NCBI GenBank assembly: GCA_027382625.1
Contig: JAJKFJ010022597.1
Coordinates: 1 to 64,000, forward strand
Origin: Tetmemena sp. SeJ-2015
Taxonomy: Eukaryota > Ciliophora > Spirotrichea > Sporadotrichida > Oxytrichidae
Direction: 5' to 3'
Length of the DNA stretch: 64,000 nt
Of the stretch, positions 49,758 through 62,017 are shown piece by piece. The notes under the pieces are model-generated. The model made no database searches. It worked only from the letters and a program-made list of their open reading frames with translations, and was not told the DNA's origin. Both the position numbers and the translations under genes were made by a program. Position 1 is the stretch's first letter, and every line of letters starts with the position of its first letter.

Positions 49758-52700
49758 ATGCAACTGCGCAGGGGAGATGCATCTTCAGAGTCATAGAAGT
49801 CTGATGAAAGTTATAAACGCAGATTCTCAAAGCTGAAGGAGACTCTCAAACTCAAGCTCTTCAACATGGTATTCGAGATGCACTCAATCATTCACCTCAA
49901 TCCAAACCTTGCAGCTATCATGCTAAACTAAAACGAAATGTGAGTGAATTGAAAAGGGAGAGTAAATTAAGTTTAGCATTAGACTTCGTATCAAATATAG
50001 TTCTTATCGTGTACTTGAGGATAGTATCGCTTCCAAACACTGACAGTCTATTCATAAACAGCTTGAATTATAGGAGAGAGATGTGAGATCATCTCTTATA
50101 GAACATGGGGAAGAATAGAAATTTGATGAAATTTAAGAGTAACCAATAGGAGGATTAAAATGATATGAGTCAATGTTATCTGGTATGACGTATTAGAGTG
50201 AGAGAATCAGCTGTTCTTATCAAATCACTTCATTTATTAGCAGTGAAGAATTCAACTGCTGAGGGAAGATCGCAGGTTGAGTTAGCCAGGTCCAAAGCAG
50301 TTTGTCCAGCCTTCTTTATGAGGTCCATGATGTTGATAACGCTGCCAGCTACCACATCGATAGCAATGTCAACAGCCATTCCAGCCACATTTGCTACGAT
50401 GTCCTTAACCTCATCTGTGCATTCATCAGCACTTGTGGTGCAAAGCATGCCACAGGTGTGCATGCCAGCGGGGCACTGCTACCAGCAGACAGGGCCAACC
50501 CATTAAAGCCTGCTTTGCAAGGGGTGTAGCAAAGAGCGGCATCCTCATCTTCGTCCTAAGAGCATCCAAGAGGTTCACCGGCACCTCTGCCGTAAGTGAG
50601 TTTCTGGCAGGATACTCCAATATCAATTTGACCATTGATACAGTTAGGGGAGCATACGCAGCAGGCAGCATTATGGAAGCCATTATGGCATTTAGGATAC
50701 CATAGAAGTCCCCATTCTTCGCAATCAGTGCTTTGGTTACCGATCATTCATGCAATTACTTCAGAAAAAAATTTAAACCCTTATATAAATAGATTGTAGC
50801 AGTCATCATGAGATACGTATCCTGCTCCTCTTCCATAGGAGGAGGGTTTCAAACAGTCGACACCAGTATCTGTGAAATCAGCGGGGCAGTATTGCCAGCA
50901 GACGGGGCCCACTCCATAATAGCCATCATTACAGAAAGGATAGCACAAGAGACCGTTCTATTCTAAGCCTGGGTGGCAAGTATGAATGGCTCTGCCTACT
51001 CCTCTTCCGTAGGCGTTTTCCCAACAGTTCTCGTGAGCTGAAACTATTCCAGCTACAGCTAGAGTGATAAGCAAGGATCCTTTCATTATTAGGTATTATC
51101 AATCAATTAGCTATACTCATTAGAATATGTTTAAACATCATTAATTCGATATAACAATATATTATTATACAAAATCCTCCCCTAATAACATTAATGAATC
51201 AAATCTTATTTCGAATCTTAAGATTGGCCTTAGTCATACAATTTTCCAAATATTCAGCTTGAATTTGGAATACTTTGCTAACGAGATCCTATTTATAAAT
51301 GAAGTGAACTACGTCCTAAATATGTTCTTCGTTGCGGGTCTATTCTACTTCTTTGTTATCTTGTTACTCACAAATCCCCAAAAACCGAGGAGGAAAGGAT
51401 AAGCTTTAGTTCATTAGAATTTATTATAAGCATTTACAATTTTATAAGCCTGGAAACTTAATATCATGATAATAGTTTTATACTCAATTCATACGTGCTT
51501 CTCAACCTTCATAATCGGTGCATAAACTGTCAACATCTTCTGTAACAAGAGCGTTTAAAATTTCTCATGAAAAATAAACCATCATTAGTGGATTCTGATT
51601 ATATATTATTCATGCCTGAATGGAAGCAACGTAGATTTAAATATACACAGTCTAAGATTTAATTTAAAGATTCTGCTATAGTTTCATCGCTAGGCATCTG
51701 CGCCTGCCTCCTAAACTCTTACTTCATATAATTTGGAAGGAGTATGGAAAAATATTTGTAACTACTTCATCGATAACATCTACAACTTCCACTTCATGGG
51801 TATTAATGGAGAGACTGGGATCCTCTCTAATTAAAAGACCTTCACTTTGCTCGGCCCGCTCACCAAGTATTTTTGCTTTTCTATATACTTCTCAGGGCTG
51901 CCTGACTCAGTGACTTCTATAATGTTCGTGTGCGCAAGTCTGGTGTACTTGTTGCAGCTGTATTTGAGATTCAGGCAGTCCTATCACTTCTCTGAGTTAC
52001 TTTCGGAGGTGGAGGTGACCGGGATAGCACTCTGTGTTTATAATTATGCGCTGTGCGTATTCGTTAACGTGCTCAATTTCAATCTCACAAACGGAGACTT
52101 CTTTATCGCCTTTTCTGCAAATTTCGTACTTGCCTACTTTATCTTCATTCTCAAGAAAAATAAAAAGCGGCATCCATATTTACTTAAGAATACTTATATG
52201 ATATCCATAAATGTGGACAATTTTGAAGAAAAGTAGCTGGAACAATAAGCTGAGTCACAATTTCCTGACGATGAAGAACGTAGCTGCTAAGGAAATGTAT
52301 GCATATAGGATGCTAGAGTGCATTATGGGCTTTTCATTTTAAGACTAGCTGGTTCTGAGTGGCCTTCTCAAGACGCATCGCAAATAGTGCTCTAGTAAGA
52401 AGTGTATATGCTCCTTTGATAAAATGATGAAAGACCTCAAAGATGAATCTCATAAGAGCCTCATCCTAGATTTCAAGCTGAAGAAGGCCGGATTTGAAAA
52501 TCTTTCTGCTCATCACAAATAGAAGGCTTCGTAGTTTTCGACAACTGGTTAAATTTTAGAATATTAAGGCACCCTAGCCAAGCTCAAGAGCAACTAATAG
52601 CTTCTCTATTTAAACATACTCCTCAAATTTAAAGAGTAATTAAGTAGTAAAGTGTATAAAATTGTGATAGCATTTTAAATGGCTAGATATATCGCATGCT

Positions 52701-55700
52701 GATCTAAACTAACACCGCATGCGTATAATCCAGGCATATATCCTCACAGAAATCTTGGACAAGGATCTCAAATCGCTCTTCCTTTTATCCACAGTCATCA
52801 ACTTAAAACTTAACATCTAGGAGCAGTTTGCAATCTTCTGCTATTAAAAGATCATATTCGAGAAAATAAACTCAAGAATTAAGAACCTCACCACTCAGAG
52901 TCTAGACATCACTCAAATCTAAAAGTCACTGCTCACAGAAACTAAACTCACTCGACTCTATACTTAAATTGAACTGTCTGTACTTGATTGCCAAGAGTTT
53001 TGGAAATTAATTGCTAACAAAGAGAAGGACCTGGACTTTACCAGACTGCATGAACTCTCAATGAATATCTCTAAAAATTCCTTGAATTAAATAAAGCTTA
53101 AAAATATCATCCTTAGATTTTAATAAACTTTCTGAGATGTTTAAATTAATAAGAGAATGAGTTTTAAATTGAAAGTGGACAAAGTGTACTAGGAGATAAG
53201 GTAACTGCAGCCAGCTTTCTTCAATATCATAGTAATCTACTACAAATTTTTGAAGCACGTACTCAACTACGAGAGTGACTCACAGAAAGAATAGAATGAG
53301 CTCAGCTTAGCTTATATATGTGATTGCATTTTAGTCTTTAGGTTTAGCGATTCAAAAGAGGAGAATCTAAAATTCTAAGACAATAGAATTTTAGAACGAA
53401 TTGAAAGAAAGGAAAATTGGTTCATTTTTTCCAAGGACAACTTCCATGGGGAGGAAGCTTGGTCAACTAATCCCAAATTGACAAAATTTGGTTTAAAATT
53501 CAACTTTTCTGTTTCTTTCCGAAGTAATTAAATAAAATTAAATTATTAAATTAAAAAAGACTTTTGTTTATAACAAATTATAGACTTTAAAAAGGTTAGA
53601 GTTTTTTTTAGACCAGAACCTACCTTCATAAATAGAAAAGACCTTTGGTTAAACAAGAAGGTTTGGAAGGTCGACTTCTAGAAGCCTTTTTTGCCGGTTT
53701 TGGGGTAATGATGATTTTAAGAGATAATTTAAAAAAGGGAATTTTTAATTAAAATTTTTCTTTTTAAACTTTTTAAAGGGTTTGGGTTCAAATTATATCA
53801 TAAAATGATGATGTGACTAAATTCGTATTCAATTTAAAAAAAAACTTGTGCGAGTTTCTGGAGTGCAACAATCAGGACTTAAGAAACTCAGATATGAATA
53901 TTTACGACTCTGCCCTGAGCTTAACGATTTGATATCAACATTTAGAAGTAAAAATTTAATAAATTTTTATATCTCTGGGACGTATTGAAGAAGGAGAATA
54001 AACTGAATGGTTTTACAGACCCCAACCATGTATAAATTATCCATGCCAAGGAAAGGAAAGACTCTCCTTTACTAAGTAAAAATAAGCGGTTGAGATTTCA
54101 GAGATGTCAAGTGAGTACGATTAAGCAGAAAACGACCTCGATGATCTTATAATGCAAGAAAAGGAGTACAGTTAGCCTGAAAGGGAGCCTTTGGTTTCTA
54201 AAGATAGATAACCGCATAGATTTAGATTAAGGGTGATCTCTAATCAATAAAACACACTTTCAAAGCTTTCATTTCTTGTACTTTTAATGAGTATATGTGA
54301 AGTGAATATCTAGGAGGAGTCAACAAGTACTTCAATTTTGGTGTTTTCTATGTGAGTTTCATTAAAAAGGAGAAAATCTCCTTTAAGAGAATAAGCGATA
54401 TGGACTTAGAGAGCGATGACCTTGATCATATAAGAAACCAAATTGAATTTGAGGGTTCAGTAACTGCTTCAAGTGCCTCAAGCTCAAACTCTAGGAATTT
54501 CAAGCAGATAAAAAATCTGAAGAGTGAGTATGAGATACTCAAAGCTCCACGAATCATAGGAATATTTTAGAAGATCTTCATGCTTTATTTTGCCGTCTTC
54601 TTAGGGCTAAGTGTTGGAATCATTTATGTGTCCTCGACTTATATGAGCGATGTAATGGATGACATAGATCAATATTTAATAATTTTGTGATGAACATCAT
54701 TTGAAGTAGTTTTTATATTACACTTCTAAGCAAACATTCGACTATATCGTTGAGATGAAGAAGAATTTGAGAGAGCTGATTCTTATTTCAAACAATCAGA
54801 CTAACATGAGCTCCTCGATTTTAACGAGTAGGACTAGTTTTATCACCTACTCAATTAAAAATGCAAAATATTTTACATTTTAAGTTCAATTGAAAGCAAG
54901 ATTCAAACTTTGAAAAGCTTAACCAATAAGATAAACGATTACATCTTAACAAACGTGGATGATCCAGATCACTACTATGCTCAATCCTTAAGAATGATGA
55001 TTTGAGTCTCGCTACGCTAAGTCCAAACGGGTAGATTTCATCAGTCTAGTACTCCTTCATACCAGGATTGTCTCAACTAATTTCTCAGGTCTAAGTGGTG
55101 CTGCTGCTTAAAATAAGACTTGCAACTGCATGTTCAGAGATACTGATTTCCTCAAGGCAACTTCTTTAAGTGAGTTGAGAGAAACTTTTACTTCTTCGAT
55201 GAGAACTCAGTTGCTGTTATAGGCAAGTTACTGTTTTAAAAGCTTGATGACTTATCAGAGATCAAAACATTTCAAGTTAATCAATTAAAATTTTAGATCA
55301 TTTCCTCTAACTCTGACTAGCTAGTTGTAACTCTGCTTTGCTTATCTGTGCCTGGGGTCTTCATCTCTGTTTTCTGCAGCATCATGTTTCTACCTGTCTT
55401 ATCAAAATGACTAATAACCGCAAGAATGTGATGAGATGTTAGCTAGGCTCAAATCCCCAACCTCCAAGATAGCTCTAAAAAAGCTGGAAAAGTTCATGCA
55501 AGATCTGTTCAAAATAGGAACAAGAAGAGGGAAACGCAAAACTACTATGATGACTACGAGTATGACAGAATTTAAGGGAAAAAAGCATCCAATTTAAATA
55601 TTTTATTGAAAGAATATATTTTCCTTCTAAAATTTTGTCTTTTGGAAAGGAGAATGGAATCTTTGTACCTGGAGATTTGAGACTTGCACCCAAGTTTCAA

Positions 55701-57000
55701 TCCACTGATGTCAACGAAGACTAATCATCATCGCAGGGCACATTTGAGCAGACTCTGACACAAAAGCAATTGATAAGTACAAAGCTTAAGAAATCTGGTA
55801 TCCTTACTGAGAGGAAAAAAGAAATTTTGAGCGCAAATGAAACTAAGATAATCTAGATCAGGAAGCAGATTGATGAGAAGTTTTCAAAGCAGAAGTGCAC
55901 TAACATGGTAAAGATTAAAAAGAGTTTAATGAATATTTTTACTCTCGAGATTATGTCACTCTCTGTGATGTACAGCTCTTTCTTTGTGACGACCTTCTTT
56001 ATCAACACTATGGGAGCAAACTAAGCAGCTTAAACTACTAGAACAATTCAAATACTGGAAGACAGAGCATCTTGCATATCTGCTGTGCCTCTATTTGTGA
56101 GACAAAGACTGATTAAAAAATTTTAGGATATTAAATCAAGTGTAAATGATCTAGAATAAAAGCGTGGAAGTTGAATACCTGGATGAACCAAGTCCTCAAA
56201 CATATTCTGCATGTTACTTGTGCTTATTTTTTAAGTATAGACTATCTTTTCAACTTCTGCCTCCTCAATGCAAATCATTAAAATTTTTGCATTTATCAAA
56301 ATTATTCTAAAATCAACTTCAAGAACTTAGAAAAGCTCCTCCTAAATGTCTTAATGGCCAAGAGATCTCATTTCATATATTATGATTTTGTTTATCTTGC
56401 TAGAATAGTACGAATCAACGGGTCTCTGTACAGAAAGTGAAGAGCTACTTAATTCCGAACCTTACCTTTCCTAAATTACCCTCTAGAATTGCTCACAAGC
56501 TAACTATGGAATATTTTAACTGGGTACTCAGTAAACCTACAACTATCTACTTGCTGAGTTTAGAAAGGACTAAATACAATATGAAGGTCTATAGCCCACG
56601 GCCGCGAATCTTCTAAGTGCTCTCAAAGACGACACCTTTGTAGAACTACAAGATTCTTAAAAATCGAAAATCTATGTGTATTTAATTCATTTCGATTCAA
56701 TAACTTTGTATATTAAGCCTCCTATAGTGGAGTTAAACGCCTCCATCTACGAGGTAATAAAGGACTATTTTGAGGAATTGAGGAGGATTTCTATAATAGT
56801 TTTTGTGACTTTCGTGGTGCTTTTGTTCCTCTTTATAATAATGATAATTCTCTTCCTGCTTAAAATTGTGCAGAAAGAGCTCTATTTCAACAAAAAGGTA
56901 ATCAAGTTCATTCCAATAGACGAGCTTCAGCGCAAGTCTAATTTATTATAAAAGATAAATACACTCGTTTTAAACTTTAAATAAGAGATCAAGTCCATGA
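49758..57000 (+). CDS. Second TmcB-like multi-pass membrane protein
   Basis: This belongs to the same ciliate family as 10567-19674. An N-terminal piece starts MQLRRGDASSESQKSDESYK at 49758 and continues with LDFVSNIVLIVYLRIV, a first membrane span. After the antisense Cys-rich gene, spans resume at about 51320 (MFFVAGLFYFFVILLLTNP). The cytosolic helical region includes KVDKVYQEIRQLQPAFFNII (about 53180), a signature of this family. Further spans lie near 54580, 55340, 55950, 56200 and 56800, ending around KFIPIDELQRKSNLL; the true stop is unclear because no TGA follows for several hundred bases. A PAS block was not found, and 53530-53850 is an AT-rich probable IES at about its expected place. 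That the 49758 piece belongs to this gene is inference. Confidence 0.5.
50230..51086 (-). CDS. Cys-rich secreted repeat protein
   Basis: It starts MKGSLLITLAVAGIVSA at ATG 51086, a clear signal peptide. Three Cys-rich units follow: LCYPFCNDGYYGVGPVCWQY near 50930, WYPKCHNGFHNAACCVCSPN near 50690, and LCYTPC..GF..VGPVCWQQCP near 50520. The units are separated by YGRGAG linkers. The last part is not repetitive (MAVDIAIDVVAGSVINIMDL) and ends NK with TGA at 50232-50230. Proteins of this kind are abundant in ciliates and presumably secreted or in vesicles; function is unknown. A short AT-rich break near 50760-50810 looks like an IES, and one-base slips occur near 50560 and 50480. It sits antisense between parts of the second TmcB-like gene. 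Confidence 0.75.
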
Positions 57001-57356
57001 TATATCGTGCATATTAAATAAATTTCATCTTAGATCTAAATGATGAAGCTGCTTAATACGCTTAACTTTTGAAAACAGTAATGATTTCTTACCCTTCAAC
57101 TGTAATTTGGTGGGAGGATATTGATCAAGTTTCAAAGGAAACTCATAGCAATCTATCAAATCCTAATCAATAACATATCCTAGGTATTTCTATACATTAT
57201 AATTCCCTTAAACCTTAATTAAAAAACTTGCCCAATTTGTGGAAAATTTAGCTATTTAAATCAAATATTAAGATTCAAATATCAAACTTATCAAAATTTA
57301 AGCTTCTCAAATTTAAAATAGAAAATCAGCAATAAGTTCGAGGATATAAGAATGGT

Positions 57357-58708
57357 TCAAGCTTATAGTTTAGAAATTAAAGGTCTTTAATCATCTTCTG
57401 CCTCCTCATCACTGCTTATTTCACAACGATCTTTAAACTATCTTTACTTGGTTTGTGCATTTTCCTTACTCTCTGATAATTAAAATGAAGTATAATGTTT
57501 TCACATCTTGATATTCTTTATCACACTTTATTTTTTGATAGTTACTTGTCATTTTAGTTCCTAAAATTATATTTGGCTCTTCTGTACAGATCAGTGAGGG
57601 TGACTTGATAGATAACCCTCAGGTAAATAAAGAGCCAAGTTACCAGTGCAATAGCTAGCCTCAAGTAGATTGAATAGTCCCACTCTACGCAAAATATCAC
57701 TAGCTCAGAGAGAGAAGCTGATAAGATTATCACCTCAGCGCTTGTTACATTTTACTCACAGAGTCCACTAATTAGTTGACTTCCTAAGCTAAATAAAAGC
57801 GGGAAGAGCAGAATAAACCCATTATTGCTTGACTGTAGCAAGGATACTCCATTGATGTTGAAGAATAAAACCAACAGGGTGGCGAAGATAAAATGGTGCA
57901 GAGTCACGAAGGGAAGTCTCTTTGTGTCATTAAATTCAGGATCGCTGAGACCTGGTAGCATATAGATAAAGATGCTGAAGCTTGAAATGAGGCAAGCATA
58001 AAGAGGCAGGAATCTAAAAGTTCTGCTTAGGATATTCATCTAGCCAAAGTTCAAGCAATCAGCTAGTCCAATATAGAAAAAGCACAACAAGATAACATTA
58101 CACCATAAATGTAAACTATATCATCATTCATGAAATGAAATGTTTTGTGAGCTTTGAGAAAACTTAGGGATGCTAGTTCTGTAAAGGAGAGTAAATTTAG
58201 TGAACCTTGATGCCTAACAAAATAGTGAAGGCATGTAGGGGTATCATGACGTTCTGCCACTCAACAAGTTGAATCAAAGTTTTCTTGAGGAACAAGAGAG
58301 CTATAAAAGAAAGTGCAGCTAGCATAATAAGATGGTTTATTTGGTTCAATAAATGCTACTGGAAAGTCATCTTCTCTTTCTTCTATTTCTAATGGTTCAC
58401 AGTTGAGTAGGTTGAGGTAAAGGAGCTGTCCAAGTAATTTTAAGCTAGCTTCGAGTTTCCATGCTCCTCTTTTATGAAAGAGTCTCTCTTAAAATATTAA
58501 TAGATTAAGAACATTCCTCTCTCTTACTACTAGCTTGAAGATTGAGAAGATTAGTAGTTGAGCCTGTTGGTTTAGTATTTTCTTTTCTATCAGAAATATT
58601 ATGGCTCCCAAAGTTATGGTTATCTCTGGCGCTCATAGAATTTCTGTGTGTCTAATTTCTACTAGAGGATTCACTTTATCTCATCTTCCTCAGATTTCTC
58701 AAGTTCAT
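57357..58708 (-). CDS. Unrecognised multi-pass membrane protein
   Basis: The N-terminal part (from ATG 58708, or the in-frame ATG at 58684) is Ser/Asn-rich: SESSSRNQTHRNSMSARDNH and on to TGSTTNLLNLQASSKREECS. Hydrophobic spans follow: LIMLAALSFIALLFLKK, then FLPLYACLISSFSIFIYMLP (about 57980), FIFATLLVLFFNINGV (about 57870), FILLFPLLFSLGSQLISG and LALVTWLFIYLRVIYQ-like sequence near 57620. The tail is acidic (RCEISSDEEAEDD) and ends at TGA 57359-57357. With about six spans and cytosolic-looking termini it could be a channel or transporter, but I do not recognise the family. Breaks near 58100 and 57550 are probable IESs. Confidence 0.6.
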
Positions 58709-59156
58709 AACAAGCTAAGTTTGATTTTAAACCTGTGGCTCTATTTCAATTTCTGGCAAGTTTTGCTTGAGTTTTTCTCCAAATCCATTTGTGTATACAT
58801 AGTTGCCTATTTTAATACCCTCTGATTCATTCATTTTTATTAGACTTCTATTTATTTCTCTAACAAAAATTTGCATTTATGGATGAATCTATATTCCCTA
58901 TTTTGAGTCTTGCTAATGTTGTTGAAAAGATAAAGTGGATATAAGAATAGATATGAGATGAGTGTTCGATAATTTAATATTGTGAATGAGAGATTAAGCT
59001 TGGCACCACGCTCCCCATATAGTAAATTTATTAAATCACTCAATTAATATCCGTACAGCTTGCACTTTAAAAATGCTTTCATTCATGCATGTACATATCT
59101 CATAAGTCTATTGTATCTCATAAGTGTATTGGATGTTTATGAGCTTGGTTTTTCCG
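58709..59156. promoter_or_regulatory. Divergent upstream region
   Basis: About 450 bp lies between divergent starts of the membrane protein and the HMG-box gene. It is AT-rich and no credible coding was seen in either direction. No element can be named. Confidence 0.35.
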
Positions 59157-60671
59157 ATGGATGAGCATGACAGAGCCACGGGAGGGCAAATTAAGCAGGA
59201 AGGGTCGTAAGAGTAGATTAATCCGGAGTTTGGCGTCCTATAGGGTTAGCCTGGTTTTGTGGGATTGGCCCGATAAGTTTAGATCTCTCAGATGGAGGAA
59301 GAGAAGCGGGATTGGCTTTCTGAGGAAGAGGAGCTTAAGTAAGATGAGATGTATGGAAAGATCAATCCGATCCTTTTTGAGGATACCATTTAATAGCAAA
59401 ATATGTAATTAGAGATATCTCAGTTGGAGAAGTTCGGTCGAGATCCCCAACTCCCGAAGACTATTCGGAGAGCAGCGGGAGCTCGATGCGATCTCAATAC
59501 TCCAAGGCATCTAACTGGACTAAGGGCAGGAGCAGACAGAGGTTGAAGGTTCCCAGATCCCTCAGAGACAACGATCAAATATCTAAAGCAGTTATATTAT
59601 TCCATAGTAATTGCTTAGTATGTATTAGAAAGCGGTGAAAGAACGAAAGAGCATCTCAAAGTCAGAGTACCCCCATCGAAAGCATGAATCCTCTCAAGAT
59701 TAATTAGTCCCTCAACAACCGCCCATCAAACAGCTGTTACCCCACTTTCTACCACGCGTCCTTATCCCACCCAAGAGGCTTAATTATTAACTTGTATATT
59801 TAAGGCCACTCTCTCCCTACATCTATTTCAGTTAAGAGGTAAGTCATTTGATGAGCTCATCATTCATATTCATTAAATAAGTGTGGATGCATATATAGAC
59901 AGAGTTAAATTTTGATTGCATGTAGCAAAGGAAGATGCTGAAGCAGAATCATCCCACGTGGTCGACTAAGTAGATAATGAGAGTAGTCAGTCATCAGTGG
60001 AAGCAAATGAGTGAAGAAATGAAGAATTCTTACAAGGAACTCAAAGAGATGATATTGATACATTTGTTACTTTAAACTGTCTGAGAGTGACAGAAAAAGA
60101 TTCGACCATGAGAAGAAACTAGCAGGAGGAGGAAAGAGAAAGAAGAAGGCAGGTCAATTAGAGATGCCTAAAAATCGTCTTCAATTTCGTATTTTATGAA
60201 GATGGAGTAACAACTATTTCAGATTGAGGAGATTGCTGATTAAGAATAAGAGGATTAGTCAGTTTCTCATATACAGTAAAATAAAAATATTTCTTTCTCA
60301 AGGATAGAACCTTGGTCATTCTTATTTAAATTTTCCTTTCTAAGGATCAAAATTTAATAATAAAGCCGTCATAAGCCATTATGCTGCATTTACACTTTAT
60401 TTAAATCATGCTTGTGTGTTTTTATAGCAGGAAAAGTAAAGAGGCTTAGATGATGGGCATGAAACCCCAAAGTAAGAGACCCTCGATGGAAACCTAAAAT
60501 CATCTTGAGCGTCACGGCACAAGGTGAGACCTCATTATGCGGAAATTAAACCCCGCAAGGTAAAATAAAATAAAAGTTAAAGTGCTAAGATCAAGAAGGA
60601 AACTCTTGCTCCACCTCATCTCCAAAACATTCATCAGTAACATGCTCCATCTGTAAATCACATCAACTTGA
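59157..60671 (+). CDS. HMG-box protein
   Basis: The N-terminal part starts MDEHDRATGGQIKQEGSQEQ at 59157 and is Gln/Glu-rich, with TAA/TAG as Gln. The HMG box begins RPLSPYIYFSQE (about 59815), is interrupted, and resumes MLKQNHPTWSTKQIMRVVSH with QWKQMSEEMKNSYKELKEM (about 59935-60055), then KLSESDRKRFDHEKK. This is the classic box pattern with Pro near the first turn and W-K-x-M-S-E-E. It should bind and bend DNA, as an architectural chromatin factor. An acidic Gln-rich stretch (QIEEIADQEQEDQ) and a basic tail (KRPSMETQNH near 60480) follow. Inserts at about 59838-59932 and 60283-60430 are introns or IESs. The exact end is uncertain. Confidence 0.75.
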
Positions 60672-61070
60672 AAATAGAAAACAGCATATATCAAAATCAT
60701 GGTTTAAAAAAGTATTATTGTATCTTGTAATACTTATGATGGACCTTTAAGCGTGTTTATATAGTGCTCGGATAAGCATTAAGATGGTATGCAGCAAATT
60801 TTAATAAAAAATTATAAATTATTTGACAAATAAAGGTTTAATTAACTCTTTAATCTCCGTAAAAGTATAGTTACAACTCGCTCTCATTAGGCCTTGAACT
60901 TTTTCGACCATTATTTTTCATAATATGTAGTTTACACTCAGCCAATAAGAGATTTTTAAGTTATGGTAGCTTTGGCCTGAAAGGCTTAGTTTAAATTAAT
61001 TTATTTTATGGGTTTTCTTGCTCACGAGCTAAAAAGGTTTCTTAATTGCTCTAATTATTCTTTATAAAGT
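60672..61070. other. AT-rich intergenic region
   Basis: It separates the HMG-box gene from the Gln/Pro-rich gene. It is AT-rich without recognised features. Confidence 0.45.
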
Positions 61071-61809
61071 ATGCAGCGCATGTTCAATTCGCAACAGGCT
61101 GCTTCTTAATTTGAATAGACTCAGGATGAGAGTAAGAGTTTCATAAATCAAAACTTGTAGTCTCAGAACCCCTAATATTATGACCCTCATATTCCTCCAC
61201 ATTAAATGTTTATACCTCAGTCTCATCTTCAACCACCCCCTCTCAACCAATTTCTTCCCTCAAACTATCAACCACCCTCTTCAAATATCTACACCTAAAA
61301 TTTTCAACCACCTCAACCTTTACCTCAATAAATGTTTTCCTTCGAAAGTCCTATAATAATTTGAAACATCACTATAAACTTATGTGTAGCTTGTTATAGT
61401 AAGAATTAATTTTCAAGTCTAAGTTTCGGGAACAATTAAATTCAGGATCCGTTTGCCGGTCAGGATCTTTTTCCATTACCGATGTCTCTATCTGGCGTTC
61501 CTCCAACCTAATAATCTTCTAATCAATTCAGAAACTTTGAGGATAGCTAGCTTTTCGGCTCAATAATCGAGCCCCCTTCAAACACTCTAAATAATCTGCT
61601 CAATCATTTAAAATTCTCGAATTTTCTTATAATGCATTTTTAAATATCAGGATGGTTTATTCACATCAGGTGAGATGAATCAAGAATCAAGCTTATTTCA
61701 GCCAGGGTTTCAATTCAATCAGAATTCGATGGGGAGCATGATCCAGCCACAGATACAGCCAGACAAGTTTGACTTGGAAGAAGAAACCTGGAAAAAGCCA
61801 GACTTCTGA
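61071..61809 (+). CDS. Gln/Pro/Asn-rich low-complexity protein
   Basis: It starts MQRMFNSQQAASQFEQTQDE at 61071. The protein is dominated by Gln, Pro, Asn and Ser, with repeated short motifs of the type QPPxxNQF and NFQPPQPLPQQ. TAA and TAG contribute many of the Gln codons. A more structured-looking segment (DPFAGQDLFPLPMSLSGVPP) follows an AT-rich break at about 61350-61440, and the end is EEETWKKPDF and TGA at 61807. A second break near 61600-61650 is a likely IES. No domain is recognised. The DPFAGQDLF-like and NPF-like short motifs are reminiscent of endocytic or RNA-granule adaptors, but this is weak. Confidence 0.65.
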
Positions 61810-62017
61810 AGGCAATCTTTGCATGTTATGTGTGTATTTGCGGGAATTCGCGGAATGTGTTTAAATCACTTATATTCTATTCTTGCCTCCGAGATCGCTG
61901 TTCTCATTCTAATAAAATTTAGCTCTCCATAAATTTTGAGTAGTATCTGACGTACGAGTGAGCTCAAAATCATGATTCTGATTGGTTGCTGCTAAGATTG
62001 AAATAAATATATTCAAA
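61810..62017. other. Short AT-rich intergenic region
   Basis: 208 bp between same-strand genes, AT-rich, no feature recognised. It presumably holds the 3' region of one gene and the promoter of the next. Confidence 0.45.
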
